A DNA stretch of 64,000 nt, from positions 477,599,008-477,663,007 of the forward strand of contig NC_081405.1 in assembly GCF_030272615.1 (NCBI RefSeq), in the 5' to 3' direction. The DNA comes from Cryptomeria japonica (taxonomy: Eukaryota > Streptophyta > Pinopsida > Cupressales > Cupressaceae). The notes below the pieces were generated by a model. That model was not told the origin of the DNA. It saw only the letters and a list, made by a program, of their open reading frames with translations, and searched no databases. Both the position numbers and the translations under genes were made by a program. Below, piece by piece: positions 12,315-23,508 of the stretch (positions are counted from its first letter, which is position 1; the number at the start of each line of letters is the position of its first letter).

Positions 12315-12743
12315 TTATACATAGAGGGAGGGAAAGATTCTTAGGGTAAACCAGGAATGTGTCTACTGTCTGTGCCCTATCCCCGACCCCCTAGTAGTTT
12401 TTTTTTTTTTTCTATTTCCTCATAACCTCACTAATTTTGGCTTTAAATTTTTTGAGGGACTCTGACATGTAAAAATTATAAATTTGTGAAACATATATAT
12501 TAATGATAATTTTGCAAATTCTAGTTCATTTCGGTTTGCCTCTTGTGGATATTAAAATGCTTTCTATTTCATTTTATTATTTGTTGTTGTTATCATGACA
12601 TGGAAGGATACTTAGCATAATCATTATGTTTTGAAATAGCTTAAATAGCTATTAATTTGTGTGGATATAAGATTTAATTTTCACCATAAAAAATGCAAGT
12701 CTATTCTAATTTCTTCTCTAAAGTTAAAGAACAAATTCAGTGT
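12315..12743. other. AT-rich flank left of element B, possible eL22 intron
   Basis: AT-rich, no supported ORF; a T-run lies at 12400-12412. The last bases, ATTCAG before TGT at 12741-12743, look like a splice acceptor joined to the start of the eL22 exon found on the far side of element B (58854). AGTGT (12739-12743) is the left target duplication of B. The intron reading is inference; no upstream eL22 exon is visible in the 5' direction. Confidence 0.4.
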
Positions 12744-13832
12744 TGTTGGCAATATGGATGAATTGATTATGTGTTGCATTGATGTTTTGTCATTTATGTC
12801 AACACTAGCTATTTTGGTTGGTTACCGACAGATAGGTTTTGGCTACCGGTAGAAGATCTTGTGTTACTGGTAAGGGTTTAAGGTTTAATCGGCAAAGCTT
12901 TCACTAAGAAACCTTGACAAAATGCTAAGTGGTGTTGGTGCGGCTTCTAGACGGAATTCAAGATGCAGAAGGTGATCCTTGATCATGCCTCAATTGATCG
13001 AAGACATCACTCTGGCGTGGTGAACCCAGATTAGGTCTGGTACCTATCTAGGTTATGGACTAGTATCATGTTAACGTGTTCTCTACATGTTACTGGGATG
13101 TTCTATGGATTGGTTATTGTTGTTTTGGTCTAAAGCCGACATGGCATATCATTGTAATATGGATATATTTAATGATCTTAATGTAATATCTTTTAGGTGG
13201 CTGACCTAATTGGTTTAGGACTTAGGGTTTGTATAAAATGATGTAAGATCTCATTGTAGATCACATGTCGTGGTCATGGAATGATATATCATATGCGAAG
13301 GAGATCTGGTCGATCATAGGTGATCGAATTGGGTTTAAGGAAGAGGTCAAAGGCCTTCAGTATTGAGCTTAACCAAGAATGTAATCAGGCATGGTAGATG
13401 CTATCTCTGGAAGTTCATTCTTGTAGATTGGTCTCCAATTTTCTTGAGGTGGTTATAACCTCTCTGTAGTCAGTGAGACTCTTTTGTAATGAGCAGTGCA
13501 CTCTAGGTAGTCTGCCTTCCTGGACGTGTAGGCCCCTTATTGTATCACATACTTTCTACAGAAGTATCATCTGACTGTGGATAGGATTCCCACCATGGTT
13601 TTTCCCTTTACCGGCTTTTCCACATACAAATCATGGTTTTATGTGGTAAGGTTGCATTATGTTAATTCTCTATTTCATTCTTAAGTTTTATTGCTTACCA
13701 GTATCTATTTCTGTTATTCTGGTATTCAATGTTTATGTGCTTTGGTTAAAGGTTAGAAGTGGTTTAATTAATATAATTTGTTAACAACTGATTCACCACC
13801 CCCCCCTCAGTTGTTCACAGGTTATCCTAACA
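12744..13832 (+). repeat. 5' LTR of element B
   Basis: 1089 bp, TG...CA. It contains one copy of the GGTTTTGG...TAGAAGATCTTG segment that is triplicated in the 3' LTR. The end holds the perfect hairpin AACAACTGA/TCAGTTGTT at 13783-13815 around a C-run. Confidence 0.9.
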
Positions 13833-13834
13833 AT

Positions 13835-13847
13835 TGGTATCAGAGCT
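13835..13847 (+). promoter_or_regulatory. Primer-binding site of element B
   Basis: TTGGTATCAGAGC two bases after the 5' LTR, complementary to initiator Met-tRNA. Confidence 0.88.
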
Positions 13848-13890
13848 TTGGTCCTCTTTTGCAGAAGCTTAACCGATTGAGGTAGATCCT

Positions 13891-15493
13891 ATGGTAGCTA
13901 ATACTTTAAATCCACCAGCAACTATTTTTTAGAAGAGAAATCCCTAACCTTGATGGAACAAATTATGGGATATGGAAAATCTGAATAGAGACTCATTTTA
14001 GATGTCTTGGAAAGGATATACACCTTATGATCTAGCATCTAGAAATCCTACTCCTATAGACTTGGACAAGAATATATGAAAATGATTGCAAAGCTAGAGA
14101 AGCCCTCTTGTGTGCACTTACTGATCAATAAATCATGGGATTGACTGATAAATCATCTGCAAAGGTTATGTGGGATAAATTGCAAACTCTGAATGAAGGT
14201 GATTCTACTATCAAAATTGCTAAACTTGATGGTTACCGGGTAAGATATGAGGAGTTGAAGATGGAAGATAATGAAAGAATTGCTACATTTATGGAAAGAG
14301 TAAATGAGATTGTCATGGGAATTCAATGTTGTGAAGGATCTCTAAGTGAAGATGAAATAGTTTCAAAAGTCTTGAGAGCCCTTCTACTGGCCTACTGAAG
14401 GCAACTGCAATTAATGAATTGAGAACAATGGCAAACACTTCAGTTAACAAAGACATTCTGATTGGGAAATTATCTACTTTTGAGCTTGAAGAATTTGGAC
14501 CTTCTGGAGATACAAAATCTGAACCTACTTTCAATGCATCATCATCTACCAACAAAAGTGATTAGAAAGCCTTATATGAAAAGAATTGGAAGATATGAGA
14601 AAAGAGGATGAAGAATTTGAGCAACTTGAAGCCTTATTTGTTAGAAGAGTACCTAAAGGATTGGCAGGAAGTAAGTATGAATGAAAAACATCTTTCAAAT
14701 GTTTTGGATGTAATATGATTGGTCATTTCGCATCTAGATGTCCTAAAAGGAATGCAATATTAGAAGAAATACTTAGGAAATCATTTAAGCCTAATCAGAA
14801 TAGATATAGATTCAAGAAAAGTAAACAATGATACATAGAAGATGAGGAAGGAGTAAGTGATGACTCTAAGGATGAATGGGTAATTGATAGTGGATGCTCA
14901 CATCATATGACTGGAGATAAAAGAATATTTTTGTCCCTGCAAGAATACAATGGCGGTCAAGTTAGATTTGGAGATGACAAAACATGTATGATCAAAGGTA
15001 GAGGTATTATTTCTTTGGATGGCAAGCATAATACTGATAATGTCTACTATGTAGAAGGTTGAAAGAATAATCTAATAAGTGTTGGACAGTTGGTGGACAA
15101 GGGTTTCCAACTTTAGTTTAAAGATAGAAAATGCAAAATCATTAACAAAACTGGTTTGGAGATTGCAACCAGCACTCATACTAGAGGTAATATCTTTCAC
15201 TTGAACACTGGTAATAAGACATGTTTGATTGCTCATATTGATGAGAGTTTGCTATGGCATAAGAGGTTGCATCATGTGAATTTTGATTGTATTGTTAAGA
15301 TCAGTTCAACAAAGGAAGTTAGAGATATACCTAAGATTATGAAGCTTCATAATCTGATATGTAAGGAATGTCAATTGGGAAAGCAAGTTAGAACTTGTTT
15401 TAAGAGAATACATGATAAATCTAATGATGTACTTGATTTGATTCACACTGACTTATGTGGTCTAGCAAGGACTAGAAGCTTTCAAGGTGATAG
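13891..15493 (+). pseudogene. Element B gag, protease and integrase N-terminus
   Basis: Starts at ATG 13891 (MVANTLN), 44 bases after the primer-binding site. The gag core is open at 14135-14398 (GLTDKSSAKVMWDKLQTL, FMERVNEIVMG). A zinc knuckle CFGCNMIGHFASRC lies near 14700-14740. The protease motif is intact as IDSGCSHHM near 14884-14910. The integrase HHCC region (WHKRLHHVNFDC, CKECQLGKQ) is open at 15156-15493 and stops where element C enters, in the codons for GD(R), so the piece ends DLCGLARTRSFQGD. Many stops and small frame changes make it a pseudogene. Confidence 0.82.
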
Positions 15494-16497
15494 TGTTGGT
15501 ATTATGGATGTGTTGCACTAGTTTTGTCATTGATGTCAACACTTGTCAACACTTATCCTTGTGGAGATTCTTGGCTATGTTCATTGGCATGTTCAGTGAC
15601 TTATGCACAGTCACCAGTAGGTTATATTGTTCATCGACACTAAGGATGACTTGAAGATTACTTGGTTATGTTGAAGACATTATTTGGACACTTTGTTTTG
15701 GTGATTTGGTCATTGATCTAATCGGGTTTGCATATTTGTAGTTACCAGCAAATAGGTCTAGGTTATGGAATGACAAGCGTTATCTATTCCAGATCAGCAC
15801 GAAACACTATGAAGATGATTTTCTATTATTGTAAATGCATCAAGCTTACATGATGCATCACATATTGATTCATTTTTAATTGATTTTATTGTAATATCTT
15901 TAGTGAGCCAACCTACTTATTTGGTCTTAGGTTTTGGTATATTTGTAAGATCTCATCTATGAGATTAGTGTGAGTGTGGAAGAGGAATATAATAAGGTAT
16001 ATGTGAATATAAGCAGAGCTATACACACAGACATCATTCAAGATTCAAAGAGGTTTTGAAGAAGGAAAATCAGAGATTAACTGGTACTGAATCCAACATA
16101 TGAAGATGCTATTTTGAGTAGTACATTATCATTGGATTTAACCATCCAATTGTAGTCAATGTAACTCCTATTTTTGTGATTGAGCAGTGAGCTCTAGGCA
16201 CTTGGCCTTTTTGCATGTGTAGACTCCATATTGTACACACATACTATCTACAGTAGAATCATCTGATTGTGGGTAAGTTTTCCCACCATGGTTTTTCCCC
16301 TTACAGGGATTCCATGTGCAAATATATGTGTTATGTGTTGTGGATGTTATTTGTCTTTTTGTTTCATGCAATAAACTTTACCGACATAAAGTTTGGTTTA
16401 CCAGTATTATGCATTAAGTTTGGATAAGTTATATTTGGTTTGAAATTAATAGATAACTAATTCACCCCCCCCTCTCAGTTGTCTCTGGGACCCAACA
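15494..16497 (+). repeat. 5' LTR of element C
   Basis: TGTTGGTATTATGG...GGGACCCAACA, about 1004 bp. It includes CCCACCATGGTTTTTCCCCTT and the C-run hairpin near 16452-16484 (partly decayed). A primer-binding site follows at 16499-16511 (TTGGTATCAAATC, one mismatch to the usual GAGC end). Confidence 0.9.
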
Positions 16498-16553
16498 ATT
16501 GGTATCAAATCTTAGTCCTCTTTTGCAGAAGTTTAACAACTTGAGGAGATTCT

Positions 16554-17909
16554 ATGGGAACTAACTATTTTAGGAAGGACAGTCTAAAACTTGATGGAAC
16601 CAACTATGGTATATGGAAAATCAGAATGGAGACACATCTGAATTGCATTGGTAAAGACATATGGGATGTTACAAAGAATGGCTATGTTGGTCCTACTTGA
16701 GGTCAACCTAATCCATTAAACTTGGCTAAAGATGAGGAGAATGGTTTCAAAGAAAGAGAAGCACTTTTGAGCGCATTGTCAGATCAACAAATCATGGGAT
16801 TATAAGACCGATCTATTGCTAAAGCTATTTGGGACAAATTGGAAATACTAAATGAAGGTGATACCACAGTCAAAATTGCAAAGTTGGAATGCTTCAGGGT
16901 CAGGTATGAAAATCTAAAAATGGAAGAAGATGAAAGGATTTATGCTTTTATGGAAAGAGTAAATGAAATTGTTTTGGGTATACAATGTTGTGGAGGATCC
17001 TTAAGTGAAGATGAAATTGTATCTAAAGTTTTAAGATCTTTGCCACTAGCATATAAAATGAAAGTAACTGCTATAAATGAATTAAGAACAATGCCTAATA
17101 CATCAGTATCTAGAGATACTTTGGTTGGAAAACTTTCAGCTTTTGGACTTGAGGAATTTGGTCCTATTGCTACAATTAAGACAAATTTAGCTTTCAAGGC
17201 ATCATCATCATATGCAACATCATCATCATCTGAAAAATATGATTGGAAAGCATTTTATGCAAGAGAACTTGAAGAAATCAGAAAAGAGAATGAAGAATTG
17301 GAAAAACTTGAAGCACCATTTGCAAGGAAAATGCCTAAAGGTCCAGTTGGAAGTAAGTATGAAGGTAAAGCACCATTCAAATATTTTAACTGCAATAAAA
17401 TTGGTCATATGGCATCTAGGTGTCCTGATAGACATGCAAGATTGAAAGAGGAAGCTAAAAGAACATATAAGCCTAACCCTTAATATCAGAGATACAAATT
17501 AAATAAGAATAGAGACAAATCATGCTACTATGCTGATGAAGGAGTTATTGATGATTCTGATGAAGAACCGACAGACAATGGATGGGTTTTTGTTGCTATA
17601 ACAAAAGACCAACCGACACCTACTGTTCAACCGATAGAGTAGGCCCTAACAGCTAAAATTGAAGATAAAGATGAATGGATCATTGATTCCGGATGTTCAC
17701 ATCATATGACTGGTGATAAAAGTAAATTCTTAACCTTCCAGGAATACAATGGAGGTCTAGTAAGATTTGGGTATGACAAAGCTTCTTTGATCAAAGGAAA
17801 AGGCACTATATCTTTTGATGATAAATACAATATTGATAATGTTTACTATGTTGAAGGTTTTAAACATAATCTTTTGAGTGTTGGTCAATTAGTTGAAAAA
17901 GGATTTTAG
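16554..17909 (+). pseudogene. Element C gag and protease
   Basis: ATG 16554 (MGTNYFRKD) opens a copia gag (LDGTNYGIWKIRMETHL). The frame is open at 16839-17483 through the gag core (MERVNEIVLGIQCCGG) and the zinc-knuckle region. The first knuckle Cys is replaced by Tyr (YFNCNKIGHMASRC instead of CFNC), which should weaken RNA binding. The protease motif IIDSGCSHHM is intact near 17685-17710. Stops at about 16803 and 17481 and a TAG at about 17640 (a CAG in Elem1) interrupt it. Confidence 0.85.
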
Positions 17910-18900
17910 TTACAATTCAAGAATGGAAAATGCACAATCATGAACATAACTGGCTTGGAAATTACAATCGGTAATTAGAATAGAGGTAATATCTTTTATT
18001 TAAATAACAATGATAAAGCATGCTTGATTGCACATATTGATTATGGCATAAGAGACTTTGTCATGTAAATTTTGATTGCATTTCAACTAAGCCAGTAAGG
18101 GATGTACCTAAGATTATTAAACCTCACAATCCGGTATGTAAGGAATGTCAATTTGGAAAGCAAGTTAGAGCAACTTTTAAGAGTATTCTAGAAAAATCCA
18201 ATAATGTTCTTGACTTAATTCACACTGATTTATGTAGTCCAACAAGAGCTAGAAGCTTACAAGGAGATAGATATTTTATGCTAATCATTGATGACTATTC
18301 TAGAATGTGTTGGGTTACTTTTCTCAGGGAGAAATTAGAAGCTTTTGGGAAATTCAAAGTATTCAAAGTGATGGTAGAGAATGAAACTGGTAAGAAAATT
18401 AAATGTTTGAGATCTCATCAAGGAGGTGAATTCACATCTAAGGAATTTAATACATTCCGTGAAGTGAATGGAATTAGAAGACAACTATCAGCACCTCAGA
18501 CACCCCAGGAAAATGGAGTTGTGGAAAGAAAGAACAAAACTATTCTAGATGTAGCTAAAAGTATGTTATTAGAAGCAAATCTACCTCATGTATATTGGAG
18601 AGAAGCAGTGAATATAGCAGTTTACACATTCAACAAAGTTCACATCAAAGGTGAAACCAATAAGACCCCTCATGAACTATGGTCTGGTAATACTCCTACT
18701 CTTAAATATTTCAGAATATTTGGAAGTAAATGTTATATTAGGAGAGATGAGTACATTGGCAAATTTGATCCTAAAAGTGATGAAGGAATATTTCTTGGTT
18801 ATTCATCTAAGAGCAAGGCATATAGATGTTTTAATAAGAGACTGCAAAAAATCGTTGAGAGTGCAAATGTGAAGATTGATGAACAATTTAGAGGTAATTA
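17910..18900 (+). pseudogene. Element C integrase
   Basis: The HHCC region is damaged: a short deletion near 18040 removes the trunk before WHKRL, and TAG codons replace CAG near 17910 and 17975. The catalytic core is open at 18278-18901 with IIDDYSRM, LRSHQGGEF and NGVVERKNKT. The middle catalytic Asp (normally RSDQGGEF) is His here, so the enzyme would be inactive even without the stops. The frame ends at TAA 18899. Confidence 0.85.
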
Positions 18901-20264
18901 AAGGTACATAGACTCTAAACCGAAAATAGAGATAATATCAAAGGAACCTACAATAAGTACACCGGTACAAAATGTTGATCCAGTCACACCGACATCATCT
19001 GAAAATTCCACAGTGACTGAAGAACAACAAGTAAAAACACCCCGGTATGTAAGATTGAACCACTTTGAAAGTTAGATAATTGGGAAAAAATATCAAGGTA
19101 TTATGACTATAGAAAGACTAGAAAATGAAGTGGTATGTTTAATTTCTCAAATTGAACCAGCATCAGTTAATGAGGCATGTGAAGATAAACATTGGATCAA
19201 AGCTATGGAAGATGAATTAGAACAAATTGAAAAGAATAACACATGGACATTGGTTCCCCGGCCTAAAAACAAAAATGTAATTGGAACTAAGTGGGTATTC
19301 AAAAATAAACTCAATGGATATGGTAAGGTAATTAGAAACCCAGAAAGATTAGTGTGTAAGGGATATTCACAGAAAGAAGGAATTGATTATAACGAAACCT
19401 TTGCACCGATAGCTAGAATTGAGGCAATCAGATTATTCTTAGCTTTTACAACACACAAGAACTATAAAGTATATCAAATGGATGTTAAATGTGCATTTCT
19501 GAATGGTGATCTTGAAGAGGAAGTTTACATTGAACAACCTGATTGATTTTCATTGACAAATGACAAAGATATGGTTTGCAGGTTAAGGAAAGCTTTATAT
19601 GGATTAAAGCAAGCTCCTAGAGTTTGGTATGCTAGATTGGACAAATATCTTTTGAAGATTGGTTAAAACAAAGGTAATGCTGACAACAACTTATATTACA
19701 AAGTGGCTAATGATGACATCTTGGTTATAGAAGTTTTTGTTGATGATATAATTTTTGGAGGAGAAGATGGATTATGTAAAGAATTTTCTAATAAGATGCA
19801 GGAAGAATTTCAAATGTCTATGATTGGGGAGATAAAATTCTTTTTAGGATTGCAGATTTCACAAACTGATAAAGTTATATTCATATGTCAATCAAAGTAC
19901 TTGAAGGAATTATAAAAGAAATTTGAAATGGAAAACTCTAAACCGGTAAGTACACCTATGACTACAAGTGATAAACTATCATTGAAGGATGAATCAACAC
20001 CTGTTAATCCAACAAGATATAAGTCTATGATAGGAGGTTTACCCTATTTGACACAAACAAGTCCTGATATTATGAATGCAATATGTATTGTTTCAAGATT
20101 TCAGAGTAATCCTAAAGAAAACCATGAATCAACGGTAAAAAGGATTCTTCGGTATCTACAAGGCACAACAAATCTTGGTTTATGGTATCCTAAAGATAAA
20201 AATTTTGATTTATGTGCATACACAGATGCAAATTGGGTAGGAGATGTAGATGATAGAAAGAGAA
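18901..20264 (+). pseudogene. Element C reverse transcriptase and start of RNase H
   Basis: RT is readable as [32 protein letters not shown] (open 19103-19546), LYGLKQAPR and [12 protein letters not shown] (19703-19915). The connection and RNase H start ([31 protein letters not shown]) are open at 19928-20264. The segment ends in DDRKR exactly where D enters; GAGAA at 20260-20264 is the target duplication. Stops at about 19545, 19665 and 19913 break it. Confidence 0.87.
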
Positions 20265-20485
20265 TGTAGTGCCCCTACCCTAGTCGGCCTTGTAAAACCA
20301 GTTTGACCTTGGTTGACTTCTTCTATGTGGCATTCTTGGATGGTTGATTAACCATTATGTAATGTTGTAGATTAGATAATATGAATATTGTACGTACCTG
20401 TTATTGTGCTTTCGCATCGATTCTTGTGTAAGTTTAATTGTTTCCCTAATTCTTGTTATAAATCTTGAGCTAACGCCTTCATTGA

Positions 20486-20541
<56 letters not shown>

Positions 20542-20593
20542 ATATCTATATATATATACATACATATACATATACATACATATATATATATAT

Positions 20594-20626
<33 letters not shown>

Positions 20627-20646
20627 TGTATATGTATATATATATG
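20486..20646. repeat. Microsatellite (TA)n(TG)n(TA/CA)n
   Basis: ATATAT runs into an uninterrupted TG block of roughly 20 units from about 20497, then mixed TATA/TACA dinucleotide blocks to about 20646. The apparent reading frames across it are pure dinucleotide translation and not genes. Confidence 0.95.
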
Positions 20647-20934
20647 TATGCTTACATGACTCATGGTTGCAGGAGATTGTAGGTAAAGTACCATCTAGGT
20701 GCGAGGTTCGTCTCCATCAAGATTCGCAGGGTTGAGTATACCTCTTTCATCCTTAGAATTTGTATTAGGTGGTTGTAAAACCCTTGTCTTGCCTTAGCCA
20801 TGATCAAGTGAGCATCTTATGTGGCCCGTCAGTTTCCCTTTTCGTTTTGGGTTTGCGTGTCATGTGATTGGTTGTCTTTCTTAGTTTGTGAGCCTTGCGT
20901 GTGATAAAATGGAGTATTTTATCCTAAGTATTTG

Positions 20935-21190
20935 ATTCAATTTAATGTGTTCATTTACGCATAGGTAATTGAGAAATTTAAAACAAATAAGTTTCTTTTA
21001 TGTGATTTATCATTAATTAAAAAGATCGCTTTATGTATGTTTGTAGCAAGTTTAAGTATTTAATTTAATTTAATGTGTTCATTTACGCATTTGTAATTGA
21101 GGAATTAAAATATATAGGTTTCTTTAATATGAATAATCATTAATTAAAAAGATTTCTTTATTTATGTTTGTAGTGAGTTTAATTTAATGG
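20935..21190. repeat. 128-bp tandem duplication in element D
   Basis: TTTAATGTGTTCATTTACGC at 20941 recurs at 21069, and the following stretch (GTAATTGAGRAATT, CATTAATTAAAAAGAT, TATGTTTGTAG) recurs in the same order. The two copies have diverged by small indels. Confidence 0.8.
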
Positions 21191-22265
21191 TTAATTGTAA
21201 ATAATGAATTTAATTAGTTTATGTGTTTTAAAAAGGAAAGATTTAAAGTTATTTGAAATAGAAATAATTTAATCTCTTTTGCATTTTGGAAAAGAAAGGT
21301 TAATTTTACTTATTTAGGAAAATCAATTTTTATTAGAAAAGCAAGTTTAATTTATATGTATATTTAATATAATGTGAAAGATTGATTTTGGGAATTAATT
21401 TAATTAAAATATTTTATCTTCGTCAATATTGTGAAATATAAATGTTAGCTTAGTTAATATTGAGAAATTGAAAATTAAATGAGAGTGAAGCATTTTAATT
21501 TTAATTAGAAAAACATGTTAGATTATTTGAATAGTTGAAAAGAATGATTATTTTCATTTTTTATTTAAAAAAGTGCTTAAATTTGAAATTAGAAAATTAG
21601 GTCAAAATTTTTATTCTTTTAACCTAGGTTGAAAAATATTTTTGGGTGGTTGATTTTTTTTTGGGGGGGGGGGAAATATTTTTGGATGGAGAAATTGGGG
21701 ATATTGGAAAGGATGGAATTTTCTACAGCTACAGGTTGGGCTCTTCTTCAAAATCTTGCTAGGAATGCTTAAGGAGGTAAGAATTCTTGTTTACCTTTTT
21801 ATTTCATTGTAAATCAAAGAAAATGTGTTGGGTTCTTCCTCATGAAATTCTGGTTTTAAAAATCCACGAATGTTCTTAAAATTTAAGTTTTAGTTTCCTG
21901 AATATTGGTTGTTTTGGGTCAAGATTGTTTAAATGGTTTTGTGGATGAGAAAAATTGCCTATTTGAAGGTTATTGAGTATTTGGAAAATCATGAACTTGC
22001 TAGGAAAATTTTCCATACTGTTGCTTTGCATATTCTAGAAAATATATGGGACTGTGAATAGATGGAAATTGGGGGTTTTAGTTTACTTCTACTATATTGG
22101 GGATTCCTTTTGTTGAGATTATCAAAAATGCATATACATGTCTGAGGATTTGAAAACAAATTTTTATGTCTCAAAGAATTCTAAGTCTGAGACTGTGGAT
22201 TTGGGGTTTGTTTATATTTTTTTGTGGGAACTTTAAAAAAAAAAAAATATTTAAAATTTGATTTG

Positions 22266-22560
22266 GGCGTGGGGAGATTGCACTCTACCCACGACCCTAT
22301 GGAAACCCACGGTTGTGGTTCCATGAAGTGGAAATCACAGACCGTGGATTCCACGTTCTGTGGCTCCACAACATGGAGGCGATGGTTGTGGTTCCACACT
22401 ATGGAAACCACATTTCATGGTTCTCCATGGTTGTGGAAACTACAGTTCGTGGTTCTCCACGGCTGTGGAAACCACAGCTCGTGGAAACCACGGCTGTGGT
22501 AACCACAACCCATGGGATCCACGGCTGTGGTAACCACGATGCGGGGGCCACCATGGGCAG
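22266..22560. repeat. GC-rich array of short palindromes, CCACGGNTGTGG type
   Basis: A 300-bp island in AT-rich DNA built from CCAC and GTGG half-sites, for example CCACGGTTGTGG, CCACGGCTGTGG (three times) and GTGGAAACCAC. Spacers are TTC, AAA or GATC-like. It can fold into many alternative hairpins. The frames it opens on both strands (rich in Trp, His, Gly, Val) are by-products. Confidence 0.8.
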
Positions 22561-22845
22561 GTTAAATTTTGTTTTAAAAAAAAATATAAAACAAAAAAAA
22601 AATTATTAAATTTAAACATTGTTTTTAAAAAATAAAATACTATTGCCTTTTTATATATAGAAAAAAAGGTTTGTTTTTACATTTTATTAAAAGTTTTAAA
22701 AATAGCATTTTTTAATTATTAATTATTAATTAGTATGTATGGTATTAATTGGGAATTAATATGCATATTTATATTAATTAATACTTAATTTGTAAGGTTA
22801 TTATGAATTGTTAATTAGTATATATTTTATTGAAGGTGGATTAAT

Positions 22846-22890
22846 TAATATATATATATATATATATATATTTATTTATTTATTTATTAG
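22846..22890. repeat. Short (TA)n(TTTA)n microsatellite
   Basis: Runs of TA to about 22870 followed by TTTA units to 22890. Confidence 0.9.
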
Positions 22891-23508
22891 CATTTAATTG
22901 CTACTTTTCCTATATGTATGTAAGGAGGTGTCAATTTAATTGGGAAAATGATCATCAACTTTATTTCTTTTAAAACTTGTATTTTTTTTTGAAAGTCTAT
23001 ATGTGTGATGCAAGAGATGAGATTTGATTATCGTGTTTGATAAAAAATGGAAATGATATTTTTTTTATTATTGCATAGCGTATTTTTAGTTGACCAATGT
23101 TTATTTAATTATATTCTTGTGATTTTGTTTGGAAATTCATAATAACGTAATTATGTTTTTGTATGATGTTAATGAACTATAGTGAGTTAGTAAACCATAA
23201 ATGTCATGTTTTTTAGACAAAGTAGATAGATAACTGAAAATGACTTTGATCATTTTGGAAAACTTGATCAACCTTTAAATATTTAAATCAATATGGGAAA
23301 AGATTGTATTTTCTTTGGTTATTGTTGTCGCAAGTTCTAATTGTTCTAATTGAATGAAAAATAGGTTTTAAGGACCCGAAACCATTACAACATAGTTAAA
23401 ATAAAAAGATGAGAAAATAGAGTCCTCATATAAAGCAATTGGTCCAAAAAACTAGTGAACAGAAAAAATAGCTAAACAACAAAAAACAACAAAGAACCCA
23501 AGGAGACA

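Noticed and set aside
12661..12743. Upstream eL22 exon left of element B
   Set aside because: Only the last few codons before the insertion could be forced to fit; the rest shows no eL22 residues, so intron is the better reading.
13835..13847. TGGTATCAGAGC sites as tRNA gene fragments
   Set aside because: They sit directly after LTR ends and lack any tRNA cloverleaf; they are primer-binding sites.
20355..20735. Several overlapping reading frames on both strands
   Set aside because: They translate the TA/TG microsatellite (Val-Cys and Ile-Tyr runs); not genes.
22181..22609. Trp/His/Val-rich ORFs on both strands
   Set aside because: They are produced by the CCAC/GTGG palindrome array; mirror frames of the same repeat.
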